A stretch of DNA of 5,502 nucleotides from Candidatus Sulfotelmatobacter sp. (GTDB lineage Bacteria > Acidobacteriota > Terriglobia > Terriglobales > SbA1), in contig JASLEQ010000283.1 of NCBI GenBank assembly GCA_030151135.1, positions 1-5,502 on the forward strand, given 5' to 3'. The position numbers were made by a program, and so were the translations under genes. The notes under the pieces are model-generated. The model had not been told where the DNA came from, ran no database searches, and was given only the letters and a program-made list of their open reading frames with translations. Of the stretch, positions 1 to 5,502 are shown piece by piece (position 1 is the stretch's first letter; the number at the start of each line of letters is the position of its first letter).

Positions 1-745
1 CCGCCACCGATCGATCTGGGCCGTCCCCGATGAGTAGCAGCCTCGACGGAATCTTTTTTCTTACGCGATCAAAGATCTCAATCACATCCGTTACGCGTTT
101 GACGGGCCGGAAATTCGACAAGTGCACCAGAACCCGTTGCCCGTCCGGGGCGTATTCTTCTCGCAAACGATCCGCAAGTTCGGTGTTGCGGTGATACACG
201 TCGCAATTTACCGAGTTGTAGATCACCTCAATCTTGTTCTTAACGTCAAAAATGCGCTGGGTTCGATCTTTGAGGTAGTTCGAGATTGCGGTGACTCCGT
301 CACTCTGCTCGATCGAATAGCGCGTGATCGGCAGATAAGAACGGTCGAGTCCGACAAGCGTGATGTCCGTTCCGTGAAGCGTCGTGACAAACGGCAGGCG
401 CTTTCCCCTCGGTCCTGAGGCCAGCATCTGGCGGGCCAGCAGTGCGCTGACTGAATGCGGAATCGCGTAATGCACGTGCAGCAGGTCGAGATCGTAAAGT
501 TGCGCCACTTCGGCCATGCGTGTTGCTAAGGCCAGGTCATAAGGAGGGTAATCAAAGAGCGGATACCGCGAGACTTCCACTTCGTGAAAGTGAATATTGG
601 GCTCGTCGTCTCCCCGCAGCCGGATGGGTTGCGCGTACGAGATGAAATGGATCTCGTGGTCGCGATGCGCCAGCTCAAGGCCCAGTTCCGTAGCCACGAT
701 TCCACTGCCGCCGTAGGTCGGATAACACGTAATCCCAATTTTCAT
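1..745 (-). CDS. bshA: N-acetyl-alpha-D-glucosaminyl L-malate synthase BshA, C-terminus cut by left edge
   Basis: This is a retaining family 4 glycosyltransferase with a GT-B fold. In the known family it joins GlcNAc from UDP-GlcNAc to L-malate in the cytoplasm, the first step of bacillithiol synthesis. The visible 248 residues start MKIGITCYPTYGGSGIVATE, the typical BshA N-terminus with its glycine-rich YGGSG loop (11-15). Further family marks are HGTD at 124-127, AISNYLKD at 153-160, VIYNSVN at 174-180 and HLSNFRPVKR at 208-217, which opens the C-terminal nucleotide-sugar domain. The E-x7-E part of the active site would lie beyond the edge; full proteins have about 375-380 residues. The ATG is chosen because the first strand begins right at it. 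There is no clear Shine-Dalgarno site upstream. A TAAAAT-like -10 lies at 803-808 (minus strand) but has no matching -35. The gene follows the PilZ gene after 102 bp. Family assignment is firm; substrate use is by family. Confidence 0.93.
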   Translation of the reverse strand, partial: MKIGITCYPTYGGSGIVATELGLELAHRDHEIHFISYAQPIRLRGDDEPNIHFHEVEVSRYPLFDYPPYDLALATRMAEVAQLYDLDLLHVHYAIPHSVSALLARQMLASGPRGKRLPFVTTLHGTDITLVGLDRSYLPITRYSIEQSDGVTAISNYLKDRTQRIFDVKNKIEVIYNSVNCDVYHRNTELADRLREEYAPDGQRVLVHLSNFRPVKRVTDVIEIFDRVRKKIPSRLLLIGDGPDRSVA

Positions 746-847
746 GTGAGGTGTGCTGTGCGTATTCTCTGATTCGATGGCCGTACGATGCGGTGGATGC
801 AGATTTTACACGAGTGGCCATTGGCGGCTGGGAAGTCGCCAGAGACA

Positions 848-1534
848 TTATAGAGAGGTTTTCGGGCCTACTCCGAAAGTTGTGCTCGGATCAAGCTTGT
901 CGAGATGTGCCTGGAACCGCTTCTTTGATTCCTCCGGCAATCCCGTGAATTCGATCCCCATCCCCACTCCGGGGTCGCGTGTCCGGACGACCGCGCTGGG
1001 AGAGAGCCGTTCCTCACCAATCCAGAGATCGACGCGTAATGCAGTGGCGATGGGCAGCGGCATCACCGTTTCAACATAACAACCATTCCCGCTGATGTCC
1101 GTGGCGTTTACGCGAAGCGGGGTATTCACGCGTTCGTCACGTAATTCGAGAGGATACGAGATCTTGTGGCGAAAGAATTTCCGGCGGTTATCATGTCGCG
1201 GTGTGGTCCGTTCTTCCGCCTTCATTTCAGCCGGCAGCGCGGGCATCCAGGGGCAATCCTGGTCCTGCACCAGCTGGAGCCCAACTTGTGTTTTCTTCAG
1301 GGCTCCCGCGTCAACAACCCAGATGACTTTGCAGCGGGCCTTCTTGCCTTCATACTGCACGCCGATGACGTCGCCAACCTTTAAGTCCGGCTCAATACCG
1401 TATACGCAGGCTCCGGTCGCGCTTATATTTTGGGCGATAGCGTTCTGGAAGAAGGGCTGGTTGTTACTGCCCATTCCCCACACCTTGACCTTCAAGTCCA
1501 GAGTCGCACGTGGCGCTGACCCTTGGGCCGGCAT
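848..1534 (-). CDS. Tandem PilZ-domain protein, probable cyclic di-GMP binder
   Basis: The product has 228 residues and neither a signal peptide nor a membrane segment, so it is probably cytoplasmic. Two PilZ-like beta-barrels are visible. The second (about 116-212) carries both c-di-GMP-binding motifs: RxxxR as R118-K-F-F-R122 and DxSxxG as D146-I-S-G-N-G151. The first (about 8-92) keeps an NxSxxG motif (N36-I-S-A-T-G41) but has no RxxxR before it, so it is probably degenerate or structural. The linker at about 93-115 is charged and proline-containing. There is no enzymatic or output domain, so it would act by binding a partner, as in stand-alone PilZ adaptors of motility, exopolysaccharide or secretion systems; the partner cannot be told from this window. 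The ATG is supported by a strong Shine-Dalgarno site 7 nt upstream. A TAAGAT-like -10 lies further upstream in the 128-bp gap, with only a poor -35. Confidence 0.92.
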   Translation of the reverse strand: MPAQGSAPRATLDLKVKVWGMGSNNQPFFQNAIAQNISATGACVYGIEPDLKVGDVIGVQYEGKKARCKVIWVVDAGALKKTQVGLQLVQDQDCPWMPALPAEMKAEERTTPRHDNRRKFFRHKISYPLELRDERVNTPLRVNATDISGNGCYVETVMPLPIATALRVDLWIGEERLSPSAVVRTRDPGVGMGIEFTGLPEESKKRFQAHLDKLDPSTTFGVGPKTSL

Positions 1535-1541
1535 AAACGCT

Positions 1542-1548
1542 CTCCTCC
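1542..1548 (-). promoter_or_regulatory. Shine-Dalgarno site of the PilZ gene
   Basis: On the minus strand this reads GGAGGAG, followed by 7 nt (AGCGTTT) and the ATG at 1534. The near-perfect anti-16S match and spacing fix the PilZ start. The other two minus-strand genes whose starts are visible lack such a site, so this gene may be translated more strongly than its neighbours. Confidence 0.75.
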
Positions 1549-1662
1549 ACCGCAGAAAACACGTGAATGATACCTATCTTACTATTTGCGGTTTTCTCGA
1601 CACGTTACCGGAGTACCTCGGGTATTTTGAGTCTTTCGTGCCCGAAATACGGGTTTCTCCCT

Positions 1663-2532
1663 CTATCGTAAGGCTAGTTCCCGATAGGAAATGAGTTCGA
1701 TATCTTGCCGAGCGAGAACCTCCCGGGCGCCAGGAAGCGTCAGAACGCGCAACTCCGTTTCACGTGACTCCCGTAACCGCGTTTTCGCACTCTGCAGGTC
1801 TGCGTCGTTATAGCCGGGGTGGCACACGAACTCCCACGTTCCTTCCGGGATGCTGTCCGCGATAGCAACAAACAGGCTCTCGTCCAGACTGCCGGTGACC
1901 TCAATACCGAGGGTCCCGTCAGGAGTGACGAACCCATCCCGCTCCACGGCTTCACGGAATTTTCCGGCAAAACTGCGCAGAATTCGAACCTCCGCATAGC
2001 GGGTCCACAAGTTCGGCCTCGTCAGAAGCCGGCTCGACTGCAAAGGAAAGCGTGGACCAAACGGATTTCGCACGGCGCGTACGCCGCATTCTGCAGCGGC
2101 TATGAGAAGAGGTTGAAGTATTTTAGGGAAAATATGCGTGTGCTTGTGAGTGTCGAAATGTGACACGCAAATTCCTGCTGCCTGAAGTTTGTTGATTTGG
2201 GCCGTCGCCTCAGCAGTGACCTCACCTGCGGTAGCGCGGCCGGTAATTGCACGCGCCGCGAAGCCTTTCAATCCGTCCCGAAACCGGTTGGATCGAGTGA
2301 GTGACGGAATTGTCGCCGCCTCGAGAAGTGGTTCGCCGTCGATGAGGACGACATGACATCCGACACTGAGATTCGAATCCTTCTTCGCCAAATCCTTGGC
2401 TTCGGAAAATGCCGGACCATTCGCCATCAACGTGGTCGAGGTGACCACTCCATCGGTATGCGCCTTTATGATGGCTCGGTTCACCCCTGATGTGAATCCG
2501 AAATCATCCGCGTTGATGATGAGCCGCCGCAT
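1663..2532 (-). CDS. ChbG/HpnK (YdjC) family carbohydrate deacetylase
   Basis: The product is a metal-dependent deacetylase of the YdjC family, which removes N-acetyl groups from amino sugars; relatives are ChbG (diacetylchitobiose) and HpnK (hopanoid clusters). The 289 residues match the usual family length. Motifs counted from the chosen start: NADDFG at 7-12 with the catalytic and metal-binding Asp pair D9-D10, GCH at 58-60 with H60 as likely metal ligand, HFDTHKHTH at 125-133 with the conserved histidines, and CHPGY at 237-241. No signal peptide is seen, so it is probably cytoplasmic. An in-frame ATG exists 21 bp upstream (2551-2553), but the family normally begins a few residues before ADDFG, so the ATG at 2532 is preferred; neither start has a Shine-Dalgarno site. 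The GEPLLEAATIPSLT stretch after the first histidine motif resembles HpnK more than ChbG, yet no hopanoid gene is in view, so no symbol is given. The natural substrate is unknown. Confidence 0.9.
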   Translation of the reverse strand: MRRLIINADDFGFTSGVNRAIIKAHTDGVVTSTTLMANGPAFSEAKDLAKKDSNLSVGCHVVLIDGEPLLEAATIPSLTRSNRFRDGLKGFAARAITGRATAGEVTAEATAQINKLQAAGICVSHFDTHKHTHIFPKILQPLLIAAAECGVRAVRNPFGPRFPLQSSRLLTRPNLWTRYAEVRILRSFAGKFREAVERDGFVTPDGTLGIEVTGSLDESLFVAIADSIPEGTWEFVCHPGYNDADLQSAKTRLRESRETELRVLTLPGAREVLARQDIELISYRELALR

Positions 2533-2687
2533 CGAGCGAGTGTAGCAAAGCATCGATTTCAGCGAGAATTGAGAAATCCATGAATGAACGTGATTGAGAA
2601 GACTTATTGGCGAAAGACGGCGAGCGGTGACTGGGATACAGGGCGTTGTCAGTCAGCAGTACTCATTGCAATAAATTCGTTCCTGGT

Positions 2688-2717
2688 TTGACCGTTTTTT
2701 CCGGCGTCACGTATACT
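2688..2717 (+). promoter_or_regulatory. Sigma-70-type promoter of the tRNA-Val/tRNA-Asp unit
   Basis: The -35 box is TTGACC (2688-2693) and the -10 box is TATACT (2712-2717), each 5 of 6 to consensus, with an 18-bp spacer that includes a run of six T. Transcription should start near 2724, leaving about 70 nt of leader before tRNA-Val. It points away from the deacetylase gene and is the best promoter match in the window, as expected for stable RNA. Confidence 0.8.
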
Positions 2718-2724
2718 CGTTAAG

Positions 2725-2797
2725 GCGCGGTTCGCGCGGATGCCCCTCTAGATTTCTGACCAGGCGCGGCACTCTGGTCGCGCGAGGTACGAGGGGC
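2725..2797 (+). other. Structured 5' leader of the tRNA precursor
   Basis: Three perfect complementarities are seen in the transcribed leader. GCGCG (2725-2729) pairs with CGCGC (2733-2737) around a 3-nt loop. GACCAG (2758-2763) pairs with CTGGTC (2774-2779) around a 10-nt loop. GCCCCTC (2742-2748) is complementary to GAGGGGC (2791-2797), enclosing the second hairpin. This last pairing would occupy the first four bases of tRNA-Val (2794-2797), so it excludes the mature acceptor stem. It may serve precursor processing or be chance in GC-rich sequence. Folding was judged by eye only. Confidence 0.45.
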
Positions 2798-2870
2798 GGT
2801 TAGCTCAGCTGGTTAGAGCGCCTGCCTTACAAGCAGGAGGTCGCAGGTTCGAGTCCTGCACTGCCCACCA
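2794..2870 (+). tRNA. tRNA-Val (anticodon UAC)
   Basis: This is a complete 77-nt cloverleaf with encoded CCA (2868-2870). The acceptor GGGCGGT (2794-2800) pairs with ACTGCCC (2860-2866) with one G-U pair, and the discriminator is A2867. The D arm reads TAGCTCAGCTGGTTAGAGC. The anticodon stem CCTGC/GCAGG encloses loop CTTACAA, giving anticodon TAC at 2828-2830, which reads GUA and, with usual wobble modification, other valine codons. The T arm contains GGTTCGAGTCC. It is the first gene of a two-tRNA transcript, 21 nt ahead of tRNA-Asp. Confidence 0.97.
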
Positions 2871-2891
2871 TTTGGCATTCCGTATAAAACC

Positions 2892-2968
2892 GGGGACGTA
2901 GTTCAGTTGGTTAGAACGCTGCCCTGTCACGGCAGAGGCCGCGGGTTCGAGTCCCGTCGTCCCCGCCA
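2892..2968 (+). tRNA. tRNA-Asp (anticodon GUC)
   Basis: This is a complete 77-nt cloverleaf with encoded CCA (2966-2968). The acceptor GGGGACG (2892-2898) pairs perfectly with CGTCCCC (2958-2964). The discriminator is G2965, an aspartate identity base. The anticodon stem CTGCC/GGCAG encloses loop CTGTCAC, giving GTC at 2926-2928. The T arm contains GGTTCGAGTCC. No promoter is visible in the 21-nt spacer after tRNA-Val, so the two are probably cotranscribed and cut apart. No repeat of its 3' end is found in the window, so there is no sign of an integrated element using it as an attachment site. Confidence 0.97.
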
Positions 2969-2985
2969 TTTTCATGTAGAAATCT

Positions 2986-3001
2986 CGGAGATTCATCTCC
3001 G
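2986..3001. terminator. Possible bidirectional terminator hairpin
   Basis: CGGAGA (2986-2991) and TCTCCG (2996-3001) form a 6-bp stem with a TTCA loop, 17 nt after tRNA-Asp and in the convergent gap before the end of the GH2 gene. On the plus strand no T-tract follows. On the minus strand a weak one does (AGATTTCT). Position favours a terminator, but the stem is short and the tail poor, so this is tentative. Confidence 0.35.
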
Positions 3002-3120
3002 CGGCGTGCTACGTCATGTTCTTTCGAGATCCGGTGTGGTCACTATTTCCCCGACCCGACGAAAATTCACGAAAGACCACTTGTACGAGTAGCAAGACGT
3101 TGATCCCATCTTCAACTTTC

Positions 3121-5502
3121 TCATTTAGGTCGGAGTGCTTGCGCGGTCGGCAATCCATCAGCACTCGATAGAAGCTCTGCGTCAAGCCTCATCATCGGTT
3201 CGACAGTGTTTACCCAATCGATGGTGGAATTCAGCAATTCGGTGGCATAGGGATCGGCTCCGTATGCTTTAAACCGGTAGGTTGTAATAAAAAGCGTTCC
3301 GGCGCCGATTTTCAGCTGGCAAGCCAAGGCACAATTATTGTTCAACCATCCGTAGGTAATTCCGGACATCACGTTATGAAACTGCTCCGGTGCCAGCCCT
3401 CGAATTACGTACGCCGGCGCGACTGCGGCCGACTCGAACCCCAATATCGGAGTAAAAGCCAGCTCTGAGAACGGCCCTTCCTCGCACCGTATCCAGTTGA
3501 AATTCGAAAACCACCGCCCATCCAGTTCTGTACCCGAACGTAAGGCGATCTTCAAAGGCCAATGGCTCGGGAGCGCTGCCTCTGTTTCCGCAAGCAACAG
3601 TAGGCGGCCTCCATTTTGCAAATGCTCTGCTGCTAGATCATCATATTGGCCTGAAATCATCAGAGCGGTCGGAGTCGAAGTGGAATCGACCGTAATGCCC
3701 TGCTGTATTAGCGCGGACGCCAGCGAGTGGCAGCCCTTTCCTAGAACAACTCTCGTCCCATTATTTCGCGACTTAGCGGGTAGGACAGGAAGAATGTAGC
3801 TGTTTTCGGCCAAACGGTTACCGTTGCGATCGCGTAATTCAAGTTCAAGACGATGCGCGCTTGCCTTCTTTACCGCTGGAAGCGAGATTCCAATAGCTGG
3901 AAGTTTTATGACGCTGCCAGACAGGATGGAGTCCACGATGGGACAGGATCCCGTTTCTCCCCAACTCGTATTCCACCGAAGAACCGTGCCCGATAAATCA
4001 CCGCTACTGAAATGGGAGATGAAAACAGGAATGTCGATTTTACTTTTCTCGTAAAACGAGTAAGCAGGGAGCCTGCACGCAACTAGGTCGTCTCCCTGTA
4101 TCTTGCTGAGATCATCTACATACACTTTTTCATTTCGCCACATATCAAGCAGGCCATTGACCTCCCAATGCACGTCTGTGATGCCCGTGATTACATATCC
4201 GCGAAGGGATTCGTGGGACCGTATACTTTCAATCTCATACTTGAGTGACATGAACTGATGGCGCTGGGTCTCTTCAGCAAGTTCGTTGAAGCTGGAGAAG
4301 ATTTTGTCGAAGCCATAGTCGTGGAACCGATCGAGTACCCCGGCGGGCCGGGTAACACCCCGCTCCCCGAACGAAATGTTGAACCACCACGGCAGGTTGT
4401 TGGGAAGTCGTGGCAACCCCCAATTCCCGAATTCTGAAACCAGCAGAGGTTCCTGCCCGGTGCGATCAGCGTCGCCGTATGGGCTGAAGGTCCAATCCGG
4501 CCTCCTGGCCAGTTCAGCCAGCCATCGATCCCAGAGTTCCAGGTGGTCGGGCATCGAATAGTACTGATGGAAGTCTTCGATGTCCGACTTGAGATGAAAA
4601 TTGCCTTCGCACGGGCTGTTATCCACCACAAGCCGTCCCAACGGCCTGAGCAGATCTTTAATGCGATCGAACGTTGCGCGTAACCATTGCCGCTGCGAGG
4701 CATCCTTCAAATTGATGCCCCACGATTCGTTCATGATTGTCTGCAACACGATGCTTGGATGATTCCAATCACGGATCAGGATTTCCCAAAACATGCGGTC
4801 CGCACGCACTGCCGCCATGCTGGAAAAGTGATCAGACGGAAACCAGCAGTCACTCCATGAGGGAAGCTCCGTCCAGATGAGCATTCCAACTTCGTCGGCC
4901 ACATCCAGATAGACCGGGTGCGCTACCTTCAAATGGCAACGCAGCAGATTGATGCCCAGCCTTTTCGCTTTCAGCATCATGTCGCGAACGAATTCCAGCG
5001 AAGTCGGGGTATGGATAGTCTCGGGATAAAAGTCCTGATCCAACGCCGCGCGCATGTAGAAAGGCTCGGCGTTCAAATACAGCTCGCCGTCCTTTGCTTC
5101 GAACGACCGAAATCCGAACCGGGTGCGCCGGCGGTAACTCACTGCTCCGGTGAGTTCGGCGGTAATTGTGTATAGATCGGGACTTGCCGGAGACCACAGG
5201 AGCGGCTCGGAAATCCGTCCTTCCACTTTCATGACGTGTGCCGAAGGGTCCAGGGGCAAGCGTTTATCGGATACACAGCGGCCGCTTTTGTCGAAGGCTC
5301 TCACGGCTAGTTCGACCTTTCGGGCAAATGCGCCATTGTCCGCGCTTAATCCCAATCCGGCCAGCCGTGCCTCCACTACAAAGTCGCCAGTAACCCGGGG
5401 GGTGACATCCAGACGCTCGATATAAATGGCGGGACACAATTCAAGGCGCACGCCCTGCCAAATACCTGAGTTCTGCACGTACCAATTCTGTTTCCCGTGA
5501 GG
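3121..5502 (-). CDS. Glycoside hydrolase family 2 protein, N-terminus cut by right edge
   Basis: This is a retaining exo-glycosidase of the beta-galactosidase/beta-mannosidase/beta-glucuronidase superfamily; the sugar specificity cannot be read from sequence alone. Counting from the first codon at the right edge, 793 residues are visible. The end of the sugar-binding domain reads HGKQNWYVQNSGIWQGVRLE (2-21). An immunoglobulin-like domain (about 35-130) ends with the GH2 mark FGFR (129-132). The TIM barrel (about 140-465) has NLLRCH at 186-191, acid/base Glu259 in MNESWG (codon 4726-4728), DFHQYY at 310-315 and nucleophile Glu357 in SEFG (codon 4432-4434). Both catalytic residues are present, so the enzyme should be active. 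A beta-rich region and a long C-terminal extension (about 583-793) follow. The frame stays open to the edge, so the GTG at 5476-5478 is internal and not the start. Any signal peptide lies outside, so location is unknown. The gene ends with TGA and converges on the tRNA unit. Confidence 0.92.
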   Translation of the reverse strand, partial: PHGKQNWYVQNSGIWQGVRLELCPAIYIERLDVTPRVTGDFVVEARLAGLGLSADNGAFARKVELAVRAFDKSGRCVSDKRLPLDPSAHVMKVEGRISEPLLWSPASPDLYTITAELTGAVSYRRRTRFGFRSFEAKDGELYLNAEPFYMRAALDQDFYPETIHTPTSLEFVRDMMLKAKRLGINLLRCHLKVAHPVYLDVADEVGMLIWTELPSWSDCWFPSDHFSSMAAVRADRMFWEILIRDWNHPSIVLQTIMNESWGINLKDASQRQWLRATFDRIKDLLRPLGRLVVDNSPCEGNFHLKSDIEDFHQYYSMPDHLELWDRWLAELARRPDWTFSPYGDADRTGQEPLLVSEFGNWGLPRLPNNLPWWFNISFGERGVTRPAGVLDRFHDYGFDKIFSSFNELAEETQRHQFMSLKYEIESIRSHESLRGYVITGITDVHWEVNGLLDMWRNEKVYVDDLSKIQGDDLVACRLPAYSFYEKSKIDIPVFISHFSSGDLSGTVLRWNTSWGETGSCPIVDSILSGSVIKLPAIGISLPAVKKASAHRLELELRDRNGNRLAENSYILPVLPAKSRNNGTRVVLGKGCHSLASALIQQGITVDSTSTPTALMISGQYDDLAAEHLQNGGRLLLLAETEAALPSHWPLKIALRSGTELDGRWFSNFNWIRCEEGPFSELAFTPILGFESAAVAPAYVIRGLAPEQFHNVMSGITYGWLNNNCALACQLKIGAGTLFITTYRFKAYGADPYATELLNSTIDWVNTVEPMMRLDAELLSSADGLPTAQALRPK

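Noticed and set aside
122..418. Plus-strand ORF of 98 codons opposite bshA
   Set aside because: The opposite strand encodes an unmistakable BshA; this frame has no family likeness.
1641..1653. CCCG-AAATA-CGGG inverted repeat just after the deacetylase stop
   Set aside because: The stem is only 4 bp and no T-tract follows in the minus direction, so it is not supported as a terminator.
1095..1694. Plus-strand ORF of 199 codons opposite the PilZ gene
   Set aside because: It is a shadow in the antisense frame of a clearly recognised gene, is rich in Arg and Ser as such shadows are, and runs across the PilZ promoter region into the end of the deacetylase.
2805..2996. Minus-strand ORF of 63 codons containing QDSNLRPPACKAGALTS and TGLEPAAS
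   Set aside because: It is the antisense translation of the two tRNA genes. These phrases are a well-known false protein found wherever tRNAs are translated in reverse.
3036..3080. GTGGTC/GACCAC inverted repeat in the convergent gap
   Set aside because: A 6-bp stem with a loop of over 30 nt is expected by chance and lacks terminator features.
2907..3092. Plus-strand ORF of 61 codons beginning inside tRNA-Asp (GRGFESRRPRHFH)
   Set aside because: It starts within the tRNA and owes its familiar look to the conserved T arm; there is no ribosome binding site and no protein family resemblance.
2892..3120. tRNA-Asp as an integration site for a mobile element
   Set aside because: There is no direct repeat of the tRNA 3' end in the window, no integrase gene, and the neighbouring GH2 gene looks like ordinary chromosome.
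5476..5478. GTG as start codon of the GH2 gene
   Set aside because: The frame remains open upstream to the edge and encodes HGKQNWY, part of the conserved GH2 sugar-binding domain, so the GTG is an internal valine codon.

Overview
The window reads as an ordinary stretch of chromosome from a free-living bacterium, most likely an acidobacterium. This is an inference from gene content: a bacillithiol-type BshA, a tandem PilZ protein with an RRKFFRH motif, a YdjC/ChbG-HpnK deacetylase, a large family 2 glycoside hydrolase, moderate GC and encoded tRNA CCA ends. No single marker gene settles the lineage.

Layout. All four protein genes lie on the minus strand; only the two tRNAs lie on the plus strand. 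Positions 1-745 hold the first two thirds of bshA, which runs off the left edge. Positions 848-1534 encode a protein with two PilZ domains and a strong Shine-Dalgarno site. Positions 1663-2532 encode a ChbG/HpnK-family carbohydrate deacetylase. Between 2533 and 2687 there is no gene; this is the divergent spacer upstream of both the deacetylase and the tRNA unit, and no convincing deacetylase promoter was found in it. Positions 2688-2968 form a tRNA-Val(UAC)/tRNA-Asp(GUC) unit with a near-consensus sigma-70-type promoter and a structured leader of about 70 nt. A short hairpin lies in the convergent gap that follows. Positions 3121-5502 encode most of a GH2 glycosidase, whose N-terminus lies beyond the right edge.

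How the parts relate. The gaps between the minus-strand genes (102, 128 and 588 bp) and their differing functions do not argue for a tight operon. BshA starts bacillithiol synthesis, the PilZ protein probably senses cyclic di-GMP, and the deacetylase and GH2 enzyme act on carbohydrates. No mobile element, CRISPR array, toxin or defence cassette is visible, and I see no convincing new system. The most interesting local detail is the tRNA leader, which contains a perfect 7-nt complement to the 5' end of tRNA-Val and its flank.
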